64,000 bases of DNA from Phreatobacter sp. (GTDB lineage: Bacteria > Pseudomonadota > Alphaproteobacteria > Rhizobiales > Phreatobacteraceae), in the NCBI RefSeq assembly GCF_016793595.1, contig NZ_JAEULY010000020.1, forward strand, positions 89,350 to 153,349, written 5' to 3'. The translations under genes were made by a program, and so were the position numbers. Positions within the stretch are counted from its first letter, which is position 1; each line of letters opens with the position of its first letter. The notes under the pieces are model-generated. The model saw nothing but the letters and a program-made list of their open reading frames with translations, was not told the DNA's origin and ran no database searches. Positions 25,641 to 34,813 of the stretch are shown in pieces.

Positions 25641-26669
25641 ATGACGTCCCGTGACAAAATCTTCCCCGGCAAGCCGTCCCGCCGCATCGTCATCGCCGGG
25701 CTTGCCGGCAGCGCGCTCATGGCTCCGCGCCTCGCACGCGCCAGCGAGAAGGTCAATCTCGTCCTCAACTGGACGCCCACCGCCGACCATGCGCCCTACT
25801 ACTTTGCCAAGGCCGAGGGCTGGTACGAGAAGGAGGGCATCGACCTGACCATCGAGGCCGGGCGCGGCTCGGGCGCTTCCGCGCAGCGCGTCGCGGCCGG
25901 CGGCGCGCAGCTCGGCATCGCCGACATGGCGACCGCCCTCCTCGCCCGCTCGCGCGGCTCGAACCTGTCCGCCGTCATGGTCGTCTATGCCAACTCGCCG
26001 CAGGGCTTCTACTGGCTGAAGTCGAGCGGCATCACCGGGCCGAAGGACTTCCCCGGCCGCTCCATCGGCAACCCGCCCGGCGACGCTTCGCGCCTGATGT
26101 GGCCGGCCTTCGCCCGCAAGGTCGGCATCGACCCGGCCTCCGTGCGCTTCGTCAATGTCAGCCCGCAGGCCAAGATCCAGGCGCTGCGCTCCAAGGCCAT
26201 CGACATCACCTCGGACTTCTACAACGAACATGACCTGAAGGTGCGCGAGTTCGGCGCCGATCTCGGTTTTGCGCCGTGGCGCGAAATGGGTCTGAACCCC
26301 TATGGCAATTCGATCATCGTCAACGGCGACTATCTCGCGCGGAACGCCGAGACCGTCGCCAAGTTCGTCCGCGTTTCCCAGCGGGCCTTCCGTGCCTGCG
26401 TCGGCGATATCGGGCCTGGCCTGAAGGCGCTGATGGGCGCTGTCTCCGGCCTCGACGAATCGAACCAGCGCGACCAGTGGAAGCGCATTCTCGAACTGAT
26501 GCGCGACCCGACCACCACGTCGGTCGCCCTCGGAGCGCTCGACGCGGGCCGGCTCAAGGACGACTACGACCTCGTGAAGGCCTTCTTCGAGAATGTCGGC
26601 GAAGTGGACCTGTCGAAATTCGCGACCAACTCCTTCCTCGACACCTCGATCAAGATGCCGGCGGCCTGA
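25641..26669 (+). CDS. NMT1/THI5-type ABC transporter binding protein
   Basis: Periplasmic binding protein of 342 residues for a NitT/TauT-type importer. The N-terminus has a twin-arginine signal (PSRRIVIAGLAGSALMAPRL). The mature part begins VNLVLNWTPTADHAPYYFAK, then AEGWYEKEGIDLTIEAGRGS, the standard NMT1/THI5 opening. ATG 25641 was chosen over ATG 25608 because GAGGT lies 7 bp before it and the signal is then of normal length. It is alone on the plus strand, divergent from TetR, and completes the transporter encoded at 20114-24713. Confidence 0.92.
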   Translation: MTSRDKIFPGKPSRRIVIAGLAGSALMAPRLARASEKVNLVLNWTPTADHAPYYFAKAEGWYEKEGIDLTIEAGRGSGASAQRVAAGGAQLGIADMATALLARSRGSNLSAVMVVYANSPQGFYWLKSSGITGPKDFPGRSIGNPPGDASRLMWPAFARKVGIDPASVRFVNVSPQAKIQALRSKAIDITSDFYNEHDLKVREFGADLGFAPWREMGLNPYGNSIIVNGDYLARNAETVAKFVRVSQRAFRACVGDIGPGLKALMGAVSGLDESNQRDQWKRILELMRDPTTTSVALGALDAGRLKDDYDLVKAFFENVGEVDLSKFATNSFLDTSIKMPAA

Positions 26670-26709
26670 GCCAGCCGGCGCAGCCGCGCCGTTCCGTTTC
26701 AATCAGGTC

Positions 26710-26744
26710 ATGGCCGCTCCCTCCATGTTGGATGGGGCGGCCAT
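26710..26744 (+). terminator. Hairpin after the binding-protein gene
   Basis: ATGGCCGCTCC (26710-26720) and GGGGCGGCCAT (26734-26744) form an 11-bp stem with one G-T wobble, 41 bp after the stop. There is no T-run. It may act as a terminator or message protector. Confidence 0.45.
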
Positions 26745-26872
26745 TGCTCGTCTGTTGCCGATTTGTCGCGACCCGCTCCTGAATCCTGGGCGGTATCAAC
26801 GGACCATTGCGACCGCCTGCGCGCCAGCCTAGAGCTATGGCAGCCTTGCAACCCGCATTGATGGCGCCCCCG

Positions 26873-27604
26873 ATGCATCGTTCCGCCCTCCTGTCCTGCG
26901 TCAGCATCATCGCGCTTTCGACCGGCGCGGACGCTCAGAGCATCGGCCGGCCGCTCGCGGCGCCCAATTCGGGATGGGCGGGAGCCTATGCCGGCGTTCT
27001 GGCCGGCGCGGGGTTCGCCGGGAACCGCTGGACGGATGTGGGCCTTGGCGGTTCCGGCTGGTACACCGGCGCTGCGAACATGCAGTACAACGCCTCGCCG
27101 ACCGGCGCGGTGCTCGGCCTGTTCGCGGGCTACAACTGGCAGGCATCACCGCTCGTCGTCCTCGGCCTTGAAGCCGACATCACCTACAACACGGCGCGCG
27201 GCACCGCGAACGTCAACCCGCTCGATCCGGCCTTTGTGAGGTCGCACAGCAACTTCGCCGGCAGCCTGCGCGCCCGTGTCGGCTTCGCCATCGACCGCGC
27301 GCTGATCTACATGACGAGCGGCGTGGCGCTGGGCAATCCGTCGCAGCGTTGGGTTCAGTCCTCGGGCGCCGCCTGGAAGTCGGATGGCACCCAGGTCGGC
27401 TTCGTCATCGGTGCCGGCGTCGAATACATGCTCACGCCGCAGTGGGTTATCCGCGCCGAGGCGATGCATTACGATTTCGGCAGCCGCAACGCGCCGAATG
27501 TCACGCCCGCCAGCTCCCCGCATTTCGGCATCAGCTCGGGCTATGTCATGCGTGCGCGCTCGTCGCAGACGCAGGCCCGCGTCGGCGCGGCCTACAGGTT
27601 CTGA
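26873..27604 (+). CDS. Outer-membrane beta-barrel protein (Omp25/porin-like)
   Basis: Protein of 243 residues with signal peptide MHRSALLSCVSIIALSTGAD ending near AQS. The mature part has alternating short aromatic strands typical of the eight-stranded Omp25/Omp31 barrel: GWAGAYAGVLAGAGFAGNRW, AVLGLFAGYNWQ, FAGSLRARVGFAIDRALIY, VIGAGVEYML, and the terminal VGAAYRF with C-terminal Phe, the outer-membrane insertion signal. An ATG at 26837 would add 12 residues without improving the signal. Likely structural; no catabolic link is evident. It ends 12 bp before the convergent Bug gene. Confidence 0.88.
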   Translation: MHRSALLSCVSIIALSTGADAQSIGRPLAAPNSGWAGAYAGVLAGAGFAGNRWTDVGLGGSGWYTGAANMQYNASPTGAVLGLFAGYNWQASPLVVLGLEADITYNTARGTANVNPLDPAFVRSHSNFAGSLRARVGFAIDRALIYMTSGVALGNPSQRWVQSSGAAWKSDGTQVGFVIGAGVEYMLTPQWVIRAEAMHYDFGSRNAPNVTPASSPHFGISSGYVMRARSSQTQARVGAAYRF

Positions 27605-27616
27605 TCTCCCCCGCCG

Positions 27617-28579
27617 CTATTGCGGCAACAGTCCCAGGCGGCCGAGGAGAGCATGCATCTTCCGGCGCTCGGTCGAGACGCGATTGGCGAGGCTCTCGGC
27701 ATCGGCGAAGCGAGGCTCGGCGCCCGCCTTCCTCACGGCGTCCAGCACGGCCCGGCTGCCGGCCGCATGTCGGCAGGCCGTCTCGAGCGCGGCATGCCGC
27801 TCTGCGGACAGACCGGCCCGCGCGTAGAGAGCGGCAAAGCTGTCGATCGACACCGGAAGGCCGAGCGCGGCGGCTGCCGGCACGCCCGGATAGGCCACCG
27901 ACCCTCGCTCGGAAAAGACCGTCAGCAGCCGGACCAGCGCAGGATCGAATGCGCCTGTCGCCAGCATGGCCCCATCGAGCTGGCCGCTGGCGAGGTCTGC
28001 GAGCAATTGCCCGTGCGCGCGGTAGGGGATGTCGTTCACGACAATGCCGGTGGCCGCCGCGAAGCCCAGGAGTTGCAGATGGGTTGCGGAGGCCCGGCCC
28101 TGATGGCCGAGCCGCAGCGTTCCCGGCGCGGCCCGCGCCCGGTCGATCAGTTGCCCGAGGTCCGCCATGCCGGACGGGCGCGAGGCGGCCAGCACGAAGG
28201 GCAGCTCATAGACTTGGCAGACCGGCGCGAAACCGGCCGGATCGAGGCTCGGCTCCTGCCGCAGGTGCGGATGGACGGTGAGCGGCGTCGGGCCGGACAG
28301 GACCAGCGTCAGGGCGTCCAATGGCGACTGGGCGAGTTCGACGAAGCCGAGCGTTCCGGCCGCACCGTCGCGGTTGATCACCAGCACCCGCTCGCCGACA
28401 TGCGGAGTGAGAACATCCGCCAGCACGCGGGCCACCACGTCGATGGTCGTGCCGGCGGAATAGGGCACGATGATGCGAGGCGCTGCCGCAGCGCGCGCGA
28501 TCCGCGCTACCGCCAGTCCGGCCGCTGCGCCGATCAGAACCCGCCGGGTGGCACTGCCGACCGCCCTGCTCCCTTGCAT
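27617..28579 (-). CDS. Bug-family (TctC-type) solute-binding protein
   Basis: Binding protein of 320 residues of the Bordetella uptake gene family. The N-terminus has a twin-arginine-like signal (SATRRVLIGAAAGLAVARIA). Family segments are IIVPYSAGTTIDVVARVLAD, RDGAAGTLGFVELAQS and LRLGHQGRASATHLQL. These proteins normally feed tripartite TctAB carriers, none of which is nearby, which is common because Bug genes often stand alone. ATG 28579 was taken; a GTG at 28600 would add seven residues. It is divergent from the ligase at 28648, so a shared acid ligand is plausible. Confidence 0.9.
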   Translation of the reverse strand: MQGSRAVGSATRRVLIGAAAGLAVARIARAAAAPRIIVPYSAGTTIDVVARVLADVLTPHVGERVLVINRDGAAGTLGFVELAQSPLDALTLVLSGPTPLTVHPHLRQEPSLDPAGFAPVCQVYELPFVLAASRPSGMADLGQLIDRARAAPGTLRLGHQGRASATHLQLLGFAAATGIVVNDIPYRAHGQLLADLASGQLDGAMLATGAFDPALVRLLTVFSERGSVAYPGVPAAAALGLPVSIDSFAALYARAGLSAERHAALETACRHAAGSRAVLDAVRKAGAEPRFADAESLANRVSTERRKMHALLGRLGLLPQ

Positions 28580-28647
28580 GCCCGCCGCCCCGCCTGCCAC
28601 ACCAATGTCCGACTGCCCGCCCTTACAGCTCCAGCGGTAACCGCGCC

Positions 28648-30072
28648 ATGAACTTCGTCGATTTCGTGCTGCTGAACGGCAGGCTCTATCCGAACCGCCC
28701 GGCGATCATGATGCTGGACCGCGTCGTCACCTACGGCATGGTTGCGAATGCCATCCACTGGACCTGCGCGCGGCTGCATCAGGCCGGTCTGCGCCCGGGC
28801 GAGACGGTGGTTCTCAGCTTCGACAACCCCGTTCGCCATTTCGTCGTCTTCTGCGCCCTGATGCGGCTCGGCATCGTCTCGCTGACGGCGGGGCCCGATG
28901 CCGCCACGATGGCGGGCGCCTCGGCCGTACTGACGGGCGTAGCCAACCAGCCGCAGGCGGCCGACGTCCGATCGATCGTCGTGGACGATGGCTGGTTCCA
29001 GCCACCCGCGGATGACGGCTATCCGGTCGATCCTGCCGCCACCGATCCGGGGCGGCTCGCCGTGCTGGCGCTGACCTCGGGCACGACCGGTCGCAGCAAG
29101 CCGATCGCCTTTACGGTCGCCGAGTTCGAGTCACGCCTGCGCGATCACGCGCTGATCCACTCGGTGCCCGGCACGTCGCGCGAACTGATCCTGATGGGCT
29201 TTGCCGCACAGCTGGCCCTGACCGAGGTTTCGCGGCTCCTGGCGTGCGGGCGCACTGCCTGCCTTGCGGGCTCGGCGGAGGAGGCCGCCCGGATGATCGA
29301 CCTCTATCAGGTCGAGGTGCTGTTCGGCTCCCCGCAGCAACTCTCCGTGCTGCTCGCTGCCCTCGACGAGACGCCAGCCTCCTGCGCCTCGGTCCAGCTC
29401 GTCACCCTGAGCGGCGCGGCGGCCAGCGCCGAGCTCGCGACCAGCATCCGCCGGCGCATCACACGCACCATCGCCATCGGCTACGGTTCGACCGAGGCCC
29501 GCAAGACCGCGATGTGCCTGCTCGACGAAGCCGACCCTGTGCCCGGCGGCGTCGGCTACGTCGTGCCCTCCGCGCGCGTCGAGATCGTTGACGATGCCGG
29601 AATGCCCCTGCCGGCCGGAGCGAGCGGTCGCATCCGCATTCTGGCGCCTGCGGGCGGACGCCCGCACGTGCCGGGAACGCTCTACCCGGACCGCACCCCG
29701 GACTGGTTCTATCCCGGCGATGTCGGCCATCTGCGCGCGGACGGCTTTCTGGTGATCGAGGGGCGCTCGGACGAACTGATCAATGCCGGCGGGCTGAAGG
29801 TCGCGCCCGAACGGATCGAGGAACTGGTGGCCGGCCGCGGCGACATCGCCGATGCGGCGGCCTTCGGGGTCACGGGCGCAGGTGGCATTGACGAGATCTG
29901 GCTGGCCATCGTGCCGCGCGAGCCGGTTCGCAGTGACGAGTTGATCGCCTATTGCGCGCGCCGTTCGGAAACTCTGGCGCCCGCGCGTATCGTCGTTGTC
30001 GACCGCATCCCGCGCAACGCCATGGGCAAGGTCGAGCGCGCGCGCCTGAAAGCCGAAGCACAGCAGCGCTGA
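28648..30072 (+). CDS. AMP-binding acyl-CoA synthetase/ligase family protein
   Basis: Adenylating enzyme of 474 residues, somewhat short for the family. The ATP loop is LALTSGTTGRSKPIAF, the A5 motif is IGYGSTEARK, and the hinge and core motifs are YPGDVGHLRADGFLVIEGRS and LINAGGLKVAPERIEE. The final NAMGKVERARLK holds the catalytic Lys of the small domain. It activates a carboxylic acid to acyl-AMP and then probably to the CoA thioester. It is divergent from the Bug binding protein. Substrate unknown. Confidence 0.9.
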   Translation: MNFVDFVLLNGRLYPNRPAIMMLDRVVTYGMVANAIHWTCARLHQAGLRPGETVVLSFDNPVRHFVVFCALMRLGIVSLTAGPDAATMAGASAVLTGVANQPQAADVRSIVVDDGWFQPPADDGYPVDPAATDPGRLAVLALTSGTTGRSKPIAFTVAEFESRLRDHALIHSVPGTSRELILMGFAAQLALTEVSRLLACGRTACLAGSAEEAARMIDLYQVEVLFGSPQQLSVLLAALDETPASCASVQLVTLSGAAASAELATSIRRRITRTIAIGYGSTEARKTAMCLLDEADPVPGGVGYVVPSARVEIVDDAGMPLPAGASGRIRILAPAGGRPHVPGTLYPDRTPDWFYPGDVGHLRADGFLVIEGRSDELINAGGLKVAPERIEELVAGRGDIADAAAFGVTGAGGIDEIWLAIVPREPVRSDELIAYCARRSETLAPARIVVVDRIPRNAMGKVERARLKAEAQQR

Positions 30073-30160
30073 ACTCGAGGCGGCAGACGTCCGTCTTCTC
30101 CCCCTTGAACAACCTGAACGACACCCGCGCCCGACGCGGGATCGCCATGCCTTGGCCGCG

Positions 30161-30190
30161 TTGACAGCGACGCCGTTTCGTTTCTAGAGT
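30161..30190 (+). promoter_or_regulatory. Putative promoter of the IclR gene
   Basis: A perfect -35 hexamer TTGACA at 30161-30166 and a -10-like TAGAGT at 30185-30190 are 18 bp apart. The predicted transcript start lies just before the operator at 30209, which would let the bound regulator block the promoter. An AT-rich TATATATT follows the -10 box. Confidence 0.5.
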
Positions 30191-30208
30191 TCTATATATT
30201 GGCACCTT

Positions 30209-30225
30209 GTTCCAAATAATGGAAC
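30209..30225. promoter_or_regulatory. IclR-type operator
   Basis: GTTCCA-AATAA-TGGAAC is a perfect 6-bp inverted repeat ending 6 bp before the IclR ATG. TTCCA/TGGAA arms recur in known IclR-family sites. The location fits autorepression and control of the downstream operon. Confidence 0.65.
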
Positions 30226-30231
30226 TTTTTG

Positions 30232-31008
30232 ATGAGCCTGGCTAACGCCGCCGCCGTGCTGCACTGGTTGAAACGCGGACGTTCCGACGTCGCGGTTCTC
30301 GAGTTGTCGACGGCGATGGGCTGGCCCAAGAGCTCAGCCTCGCGGCTGCTCAAGGACATGGCCAATCTCGGCCTGCTGGAGCGCGACGAGACAACGCGCC
30401 GCTATCGCGCCGGTCTGCTCATGCTGGAACTCGGGCGCGCCTATGCCGCAGGCGACCCGGTGCTCGAAGCGCTCGATGCCGAGCTTCAGGACATGACCCG
30501 ACGCACCGGCTTTTCGACCGGCGTCTCCATCCTCGACGGCATCGACATCGTCGTGCTGAGGAGCCGCGCCGGCACGCACCCCCTGCGCGTCGTCACGCCC
30601 CCCGGCACGCGCGGCCCGGCCTGGGCCAATTCGACCGGCCGGATGCTGATGGCGCGCCTTTCCGACGAGGAGATCGCCCGCCGCTTCGCGGTCTTCCCGC
30701 CGAGGCCGCGCCCCAATGCGCCGGGCACGCTGGCCGAGCTGATGGTGCTGGTGAACCGGGCACGGGCACGTGGCTGGGACGTCTCCAACGACGAGTCCCT
30801 GCCGGGGCTCGCCGGAATCTCCGTCGCCATCGAGGACATCGACCGCCGGACCGCGCTCGCGCCCTATATCGCCTTCTCCGCGTCGCAGGTCGAGCCGAAG
30901 GAGCGCGCGGAGCTTGTCGCCATGCTTCAGGACATGACCCACAGGGTCGAGACGCGCTTCGGCCGCGAGCCTTCGGCACCGCGCTTGCAGGAACTGGCCC
31001 ATGGCTGA
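30232..31008 (+). CDS. IclR-family transcriptional regulator
   Basis: Regulator of 258 residues: an N-terminal winged helix (LELSTAMGWPKSSASRLLKD, about residues 25-45) and an IclR effector domain (SVAIEDIDRRTALAPYIAFS near the C-terminus). ATG 30232 was chosen over the preceding TTG. It is the first gene of an eight-gene run and overlaps the first permease gene by 8 bp, so it is co-transcribed with the Pot-type transporter. It probably senses the imported compound or a product of it. Confidence 0.92.
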   Translation: MSLANAAAVLHWLKRGRSDVAVLELSTAMGWPKSSASRLLKDMANLGLLERDETTRRYRAGLLMLELGRAYAAGDPVLEALDAELQDMTRRTGFSTGVSILDGIDIVVLRSRAGTHPLRVVTPPGTRGPAWANSTGRMLMARLSDEEIARRFAVFPPRPRPNAPGTLAELMVLVNRARARGWDVSNDESLPGLAGISVAIEDIDRRTALAPYIAFSASQVEPKERAELVAMLQDMTHRVETRFGREPSAPRLQELAHG

Positions 31009-31921
31009 CCTCTCCGCTCCCGCCCTGCCCGTTCCTGCCGCGCCCGCCCTGCGCCCGCGCCGGCCCGCCGTCTCGCCCATCGCCTGGGCCGTCGGCCCTG
31101 CCCTGCTCCTGTTCGTCGTCTTCTTCATCCTGCCATTCGGGGTCATGGCACTGCTGTCGGTGTTGACCGGCAATCCCGCGATCCAGTCCGGCGTCACCTT
31201 CACCACGCAGCACTACGAGCGGTTCTTCGAGGACTCGCTCTATTTCGAGGCACTTGTCGCGACGCTGCGCATCGGCGCCATCACCACGATCGCCTCGCTC
31301 GTCATCGGCTATCCATTGGCCCATCTCATGGCGCGCACCCATTCGCGCATCGGCCATGCCCTGCTGCTCATGGCGGTGATCGCGCCCATGCTCACCGGCA
31401 TCGTTGTGCGCACCTTCGCCTGGATGACGCTGCTGCAGGACCGGGGCGTCATCAACACGACGCTGCTGTCGTGGGGGCTGATCTCGTCGCCGCTGAAGCT
31501 GATGTACAACGAGTTCGGCACCATCGTCGCCCTCGTCCACATCTACGTGCCGTTCATGGTGCTGACGCTGACCGGCGTCATCGGACGCATCGACGAGCGG
31601 CTCGAACAGGCCGCGCGCAGCCTCGGCGCCAACCGCACGCGCACCTTCCTGGAGGTGACGCTGCCCCTGTCGCTGCCGGGCATCCTCGCGGGATCGCTGC
31701 TCGTCTTCGCCCTGTCGATCAGCGCCTATGTCACACCGTTCCTGATGGGCGGCACGGACGTGCTGACGCTGCCCATGCTGATCTACCAACAGGTCGGCGC
31801 GAGCTTCAATCTGGGCTTTGCCGGTGCTCTCGGCGTCGTCCTGCTCGCCGTCTCGCTGGTCGTGATCATTACCTACAACAACGTACTCGGCCGCTTCGCC
31901 GGCGGGGAGAAGATGGCATGA
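31001..31921 (+). CDS. Spermidine/putrescine-type ABC transporter permease (PotB-like)
   Basis: Permease of 306 residues with a proline- and alanine-rich N-terminus and about six helices. The coupling loop EQAARSLGANRTRTFLEVTL and then PLSLPGILAGSLLVFALSIS match the PotB group. It pairs with the next gene product, with which it overlaps by 4 bp (ATGA). Confidence 0.92.
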   Translation: MADLSAPALPVPAAPALRPRRPAVSPIAWAVGPALLLFVVFFILPFGVMALLSVLTGNPAIQSGVTFTTQHYERFFEDSLYFEALVATLRIGAITTIASLVIGYPLAHLMARTHSRIGHALLLMAVIAPMLTGIVVRTFAWMTLLQDRGVINTTLLSWGLISSPLKLMYNEFGTIVALVHIYVPFMVLTLTGVIGRIDERLEQAARSLGANRTRTFLEVTLPLSLPGILAGSLLVFALSISAYVTPFLMGGTDVLTLPMLIYQQVGASFNLGFAGALGVVLLAVSLVVIITYNNVLGRFAGGEKMA

Positions 31922-32718
31922 GCGCCCGTCCCGACGCCGGCCACATCGCCTATCTCGCCGTCAACGGCGCGATCCTCTCCTTCCTGCTCGCGCCGATCGC
32001 GATCATCACTGTCTTCGCGCTCAACCCGACGCCCTACATCTCATTCCCGCCGGTCGGCATCTCGCTGCGCTGGTTCGAGAAATTCTTCTCCAGCCCCGAA
32101 TTCATGGGCGCGCTGTGGCTCAGCCTCCAGGTCGCGGTCGTCGTGCTGGTGCTGTCCATGGTCATCGGCGGCCTGTGCGCATTGGCGCTGGCGCGCGGCA
32201 ACATTCCGGGATCGCGCGTCCTCACCGCCTTCTTCATGTCGCCGCTCATGCTGCCGGCGATCCTCACCGGTCTCGCCCTGTTCCAGCTCTACCTGCTCAT
32301 GGACATCGGCCGGCCGGTCTGGGGCCTCATCATGGGCCATACGCTGGTTGCCGTCCCCTATGTCCTGCGGACGACCCTGGCGGTCCTGCACAATTTCGAC
32401 AGGCGCATCGAGGAGGCGGCGGCCGTGCACGGCGCGAGCCCGGCGCGGGTCTTCTTCGAAGTAACGCTGCCGTTGATCCGGCCGGGCGTCTTCGCCGGCG
32501 GCATCTTCGCCTTCATCGTCTCCTTCGACCAGTTCCCGATCTCGCTGTTCCTGGTCATGCCGCAGGGCGAGACGCTGCCGGTGGTGCTGTTCAACTACAT
32601 GAAGTTCGACCTCGACGGCGCGATCGCCGCCGCCTCGATGGTGTCGATCCTGATGGCCGTCTCGGTGGTGGTGATCCTCGAGAAGGTGATCGGGCTGAAA
32701 TCCTACGTGAAGCTGTGA
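31918..32718 (+). CDS. Spermidine/putrescine-type ABC transporter permease (PotC-like)
   Basis: Permease of 266 residues with six helices. The coupling loop EEAAAVHGASPARVFFEVTL followed by PLIRPGVFAGGIFAFIVSFD is the PotC EAA region. It completes the two-permease channel with PotB-like. The binding-protein gene follows after 41 bp with a good ribosome site (GGTGGAG). Confidence 0.92.
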   Translation: MSARPDAGHIAYLAVNGAILSFLLAPIAIITVFALNPTPYISFPPVGISLRWFEKFFSSPEFMGALWLSLQVAVVVLVLSMVIGGLCALALARGNIPGSRVLTAFFMSPLMLPAILTGLALFQLYLLMDIGRPVWGLIMGHTLVAVPYVLRTTLAVLHNFDRRIEEAAAVHGASPARVFFEVTLPLIRPGVFAGGIFAFIVSFDQFPISLFLVMPQGETLPVVLFNYMKFDLDGAIAAASMVSILMAVSVVVILEKVIGLKSYVKL

Positions 32719-32759
32719 AGATGCCCGCCGCAAACGGCGGCAAACCAAGAGGTGGAGCC

Positions 32760-33815
32760 ATGACGATGATCAAGCCTGACCGACGCAGTATCCTGAAGGC
32801 CGGCGCCGCCGGCGCGGCCCTTGCCGCCCTCGGCGCTCCCCACATCGCCAATGCCCAGGCCGCGACGCTCAAGATCACGACCTGGGGCGGCAAGTGGGGC
32901 GAGATCATGAAGGGCGAGCTCCTCCCCGCCTTCGAGCGCGAATTCAAGTGCACGGTCTCCGCCGACCAGGCGTTTCCGTTCCTGCCGAAGCTGCAGGCGA
33001 GCCCGCGCGGCAACCCGATCTACGACGTGCTGCACACCAATTCCAACGAGCAGTGGAAGGCCGTGGACTTCGGCATCGTCGAGCCGAAGATCGACGTCAG
33101 GAACGTCCCGAACCTCAAGGACGTCTACCCCTACGCGATCAACGACAAGATCGTTGGCGTATCGATCTTCACCTCTGGCATCGGCCTCGGCTACCGCACC
33201 GACAAGGGCCTCGGCAAGCCGACCTCGTGGAAGGACCTCGCCGACCCGAAGCTCGCGGGCCAGCGCGGCGGCTATCTCATCCCGGTCAATTCGCTGGGGC
33301 AGGCGCATCTGATGATGCTCGGCCAGATCTACGGCTCGGGCATGCAGGACCTCGACGCCGCCTACAAGGCGCTGGAAGCCCTGAAGCCCATCAAGCTGTT
33401 CGACTTCACGGGACAGATGGAAAAGGCACTGCTCTCGGCCGAGGTGAGCATGGGCGTCATCCACGACAGCGGCGTCTATCGCTACGAGGGCACGCCGGAG
33501 CCGGTGGACTTCGCGCTGCCCTCCGAGGGCGTGCTGGCGCTCGAGCAGGTGCTGACGGTGACGCCGGGCTCCAAGGTGAAGGAACTCGCCTACGCCTATA
33601 TCGACTTCATGCTGCGGCCGGACGTGCAGAAGAAGCTCGCCGAGGCGGTCTGGTACTCGCCGTCCAACACCAAGGTTCAGCTCGACGCCAAGTATGACGC
33701 CAAGCTGTTCAACACGCCCGAGAAGGTCGCCCGGCTCATCCAGCCGGATTGGAAGTGGTACAATGCGCGCAAGGATGCGATCGACCTGCGCGTGACGCGG
33801 ATCCTGAGGGGCTGA
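32760..33815 (+). CDS. Extracellular solute-binding protein, PotD/family 1 type
   Basis: Periplasmic binding protein of 351 residues. The N-terminus has a twin-arginine motif ([20 protein letters not shown]) with cleavage near ANAQA. Mature landmarks are [36 protein letters not shown] and [18 protein letters not shown]. This group binds polyamines, but also opines, phosphonates and amino acid derivatives. With AroM, DUF917 and HyuA downstream, a cyclic amide or hydantoin-like compound is a better guess than a polyamine. Its TGA overlaps the next ATG (TGATG). Confidence 0.92.
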   Translation: MTMIKPDRRSILKAGAAGAALAALGAPHIANAQAATLKITTWGGKWGEIMKGELLPAFEREFKCTVSADQAFPFLPKLQASPRGNPIYDVLHTNSNEQWKAVDFGIVEPKIDVRNVPNLKDVYPYAINDKIVGVSIFTSGIGLGYRTDKGLGKPTSWKDLADPKLAGQRGGYLIPVNSLGQAHLMMLGQIYGSGMQDLDAAYKALEALKPIKLFDFTGQMEKALLSAEVSMGVIHDSGVYRYEGTPEPVDFALPSEGVLALEQVLTVTPGSKVKELAYAYIDFMLRPDVQKKLAEAVWYSPSNTKVQLDAKYDAKLFNTPEKVARLIQPDWKWYNARKDAIDLRVTRILRG

Positions 33816-34810
33816 TGGACCAGTCCGCCTCCTCCCCGGCCTCGATCGGGCTCGACGCCGTCTCCAAGAGCTATGACGGCCGGGTTCGCGCGGTCGACGC
33901 GGTCTCGCTGGACGTGAAGCCCGGCGAGTTCTTTTCGCTGCTCGGCCCCTCCGGCTGCGGCAAGACCACCACGCTCAGGATGATCGCCGGTTTCGAGACC
34001 GTCGATACCGGCCGCATCCGCGTCGGTGACCGCGACGTCACCGACGTGCCGGTGCACAAGCGCGACATGGGCATGGTGTTCCAGTCCTATGCACTCTTCC
34101 CGCATCGGACCGTCGCGGAGAACGTCGCCTTCGGCCTGCGCATGCGCAAGGTGCCGAAGGCCGAGATCGAGGAGCGGGTGAGGGCAGCGCTCGCCCTCGT
34201 CGCCCTCACCGGTTTCGAGGATCGGCGGCCGGGCCAGCTCTCCGGCGGCCAGCAGCAGCGCGTGGCGCTGGCGCGCGCCATCGTCATCCGCCCGCCGGTG
34301 CTGCTGTGCGACGAGCCGCTCGGCGCGCTCGACCGCAAGCTGCGCCAGCAGATGCAGTTCGAACTGAAGCAGCTCCAGAAGGAGCTCGGCGTCACCCTCG
34401 TCTTCGTCACCCACGACCAGGAGGAGGCGCTCGCCATGTCCGACCGGATCGCGGTGATGAACGCCGGCCGGATCGAGCAGATCGGCACGCCGACAGAGAT
34501 CTACGATCGGCCCAAGACGCGCTTCGTCGCCGACTTCATCGGCGAGATCAATCTGATCGAGCGGCCCGGCGGCAAGGCGCTGGCGGTGCGGCCCGAGAAG
34601 ATCGTGCTCGGCGCGCCGGGTGCCGTTCTGGACGGCACCATCGACAGCGCCAGCTTCCTCGGCGGGCAGACGCTCTACCGCGTCGCGCTCGCGGACGGCC
34701 GGCAGATGCTGGTCAAGGAAACCAATGCGGGCGAGCGGCCCGTGCGTTCCGTCGGCGACAGGGTGGGCCTTGCCTGGGCCGCCGCCGATGGCGTCGAACT
34801 GGAGGCCTGA
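33815..34810 (+). CDS. Spermidine/putrescine-type ABC transporter ATPase (PotA-like)
   Basis: ATPase of 331 residues with Walker [18 protein letters not shown]-loop [16 protein letters not shown], signature [15 protein letters not shown] and Walker [15 protein letters not shown]-terminal TOBE-type regulatory domain begins near residue 245 ([13 protein letters not shown]). It drives the two permeases encoded upstream. The aroM gene follows after 3 bp. Confidence 0.93.
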   Translation: MDQSASSPASIGLDAVSKSYDGRVRAVDAVSLDVKPGEFFSLLGPSGCGKTTTLRMIAGFETVDTGRIRVGDRDVTDVPVHKRDMGMVFQSYALFPHRTVAENVAFGLRMRKVPKAEIEERVRAALALVALTGFEDRRPGQLSGGQQQRVALARAIVIRPPVLLCDEPLGALDRKLRQQMQFELKQLQKELGVTLVFVTHDQEEALAMSDRIAVMNAGRIEQIGTPTEIYDRPKTRFVADFIGEINLIERPGGKALAVRPEKIVLGAPGAVLDGTIDSASFLGGQTLYRVALADGRQMLVKETNAGERPVRSVGDRVGLAWAAADGVELEA

Positions 34811-34813
34811 ACC

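Noticed and set aside
30195..30200. TATATT as -10 box with TTGACA at 30161
   Set aside because: The spacing of 28 bp is too long; TAGAGT at 18 bp is a better partner.
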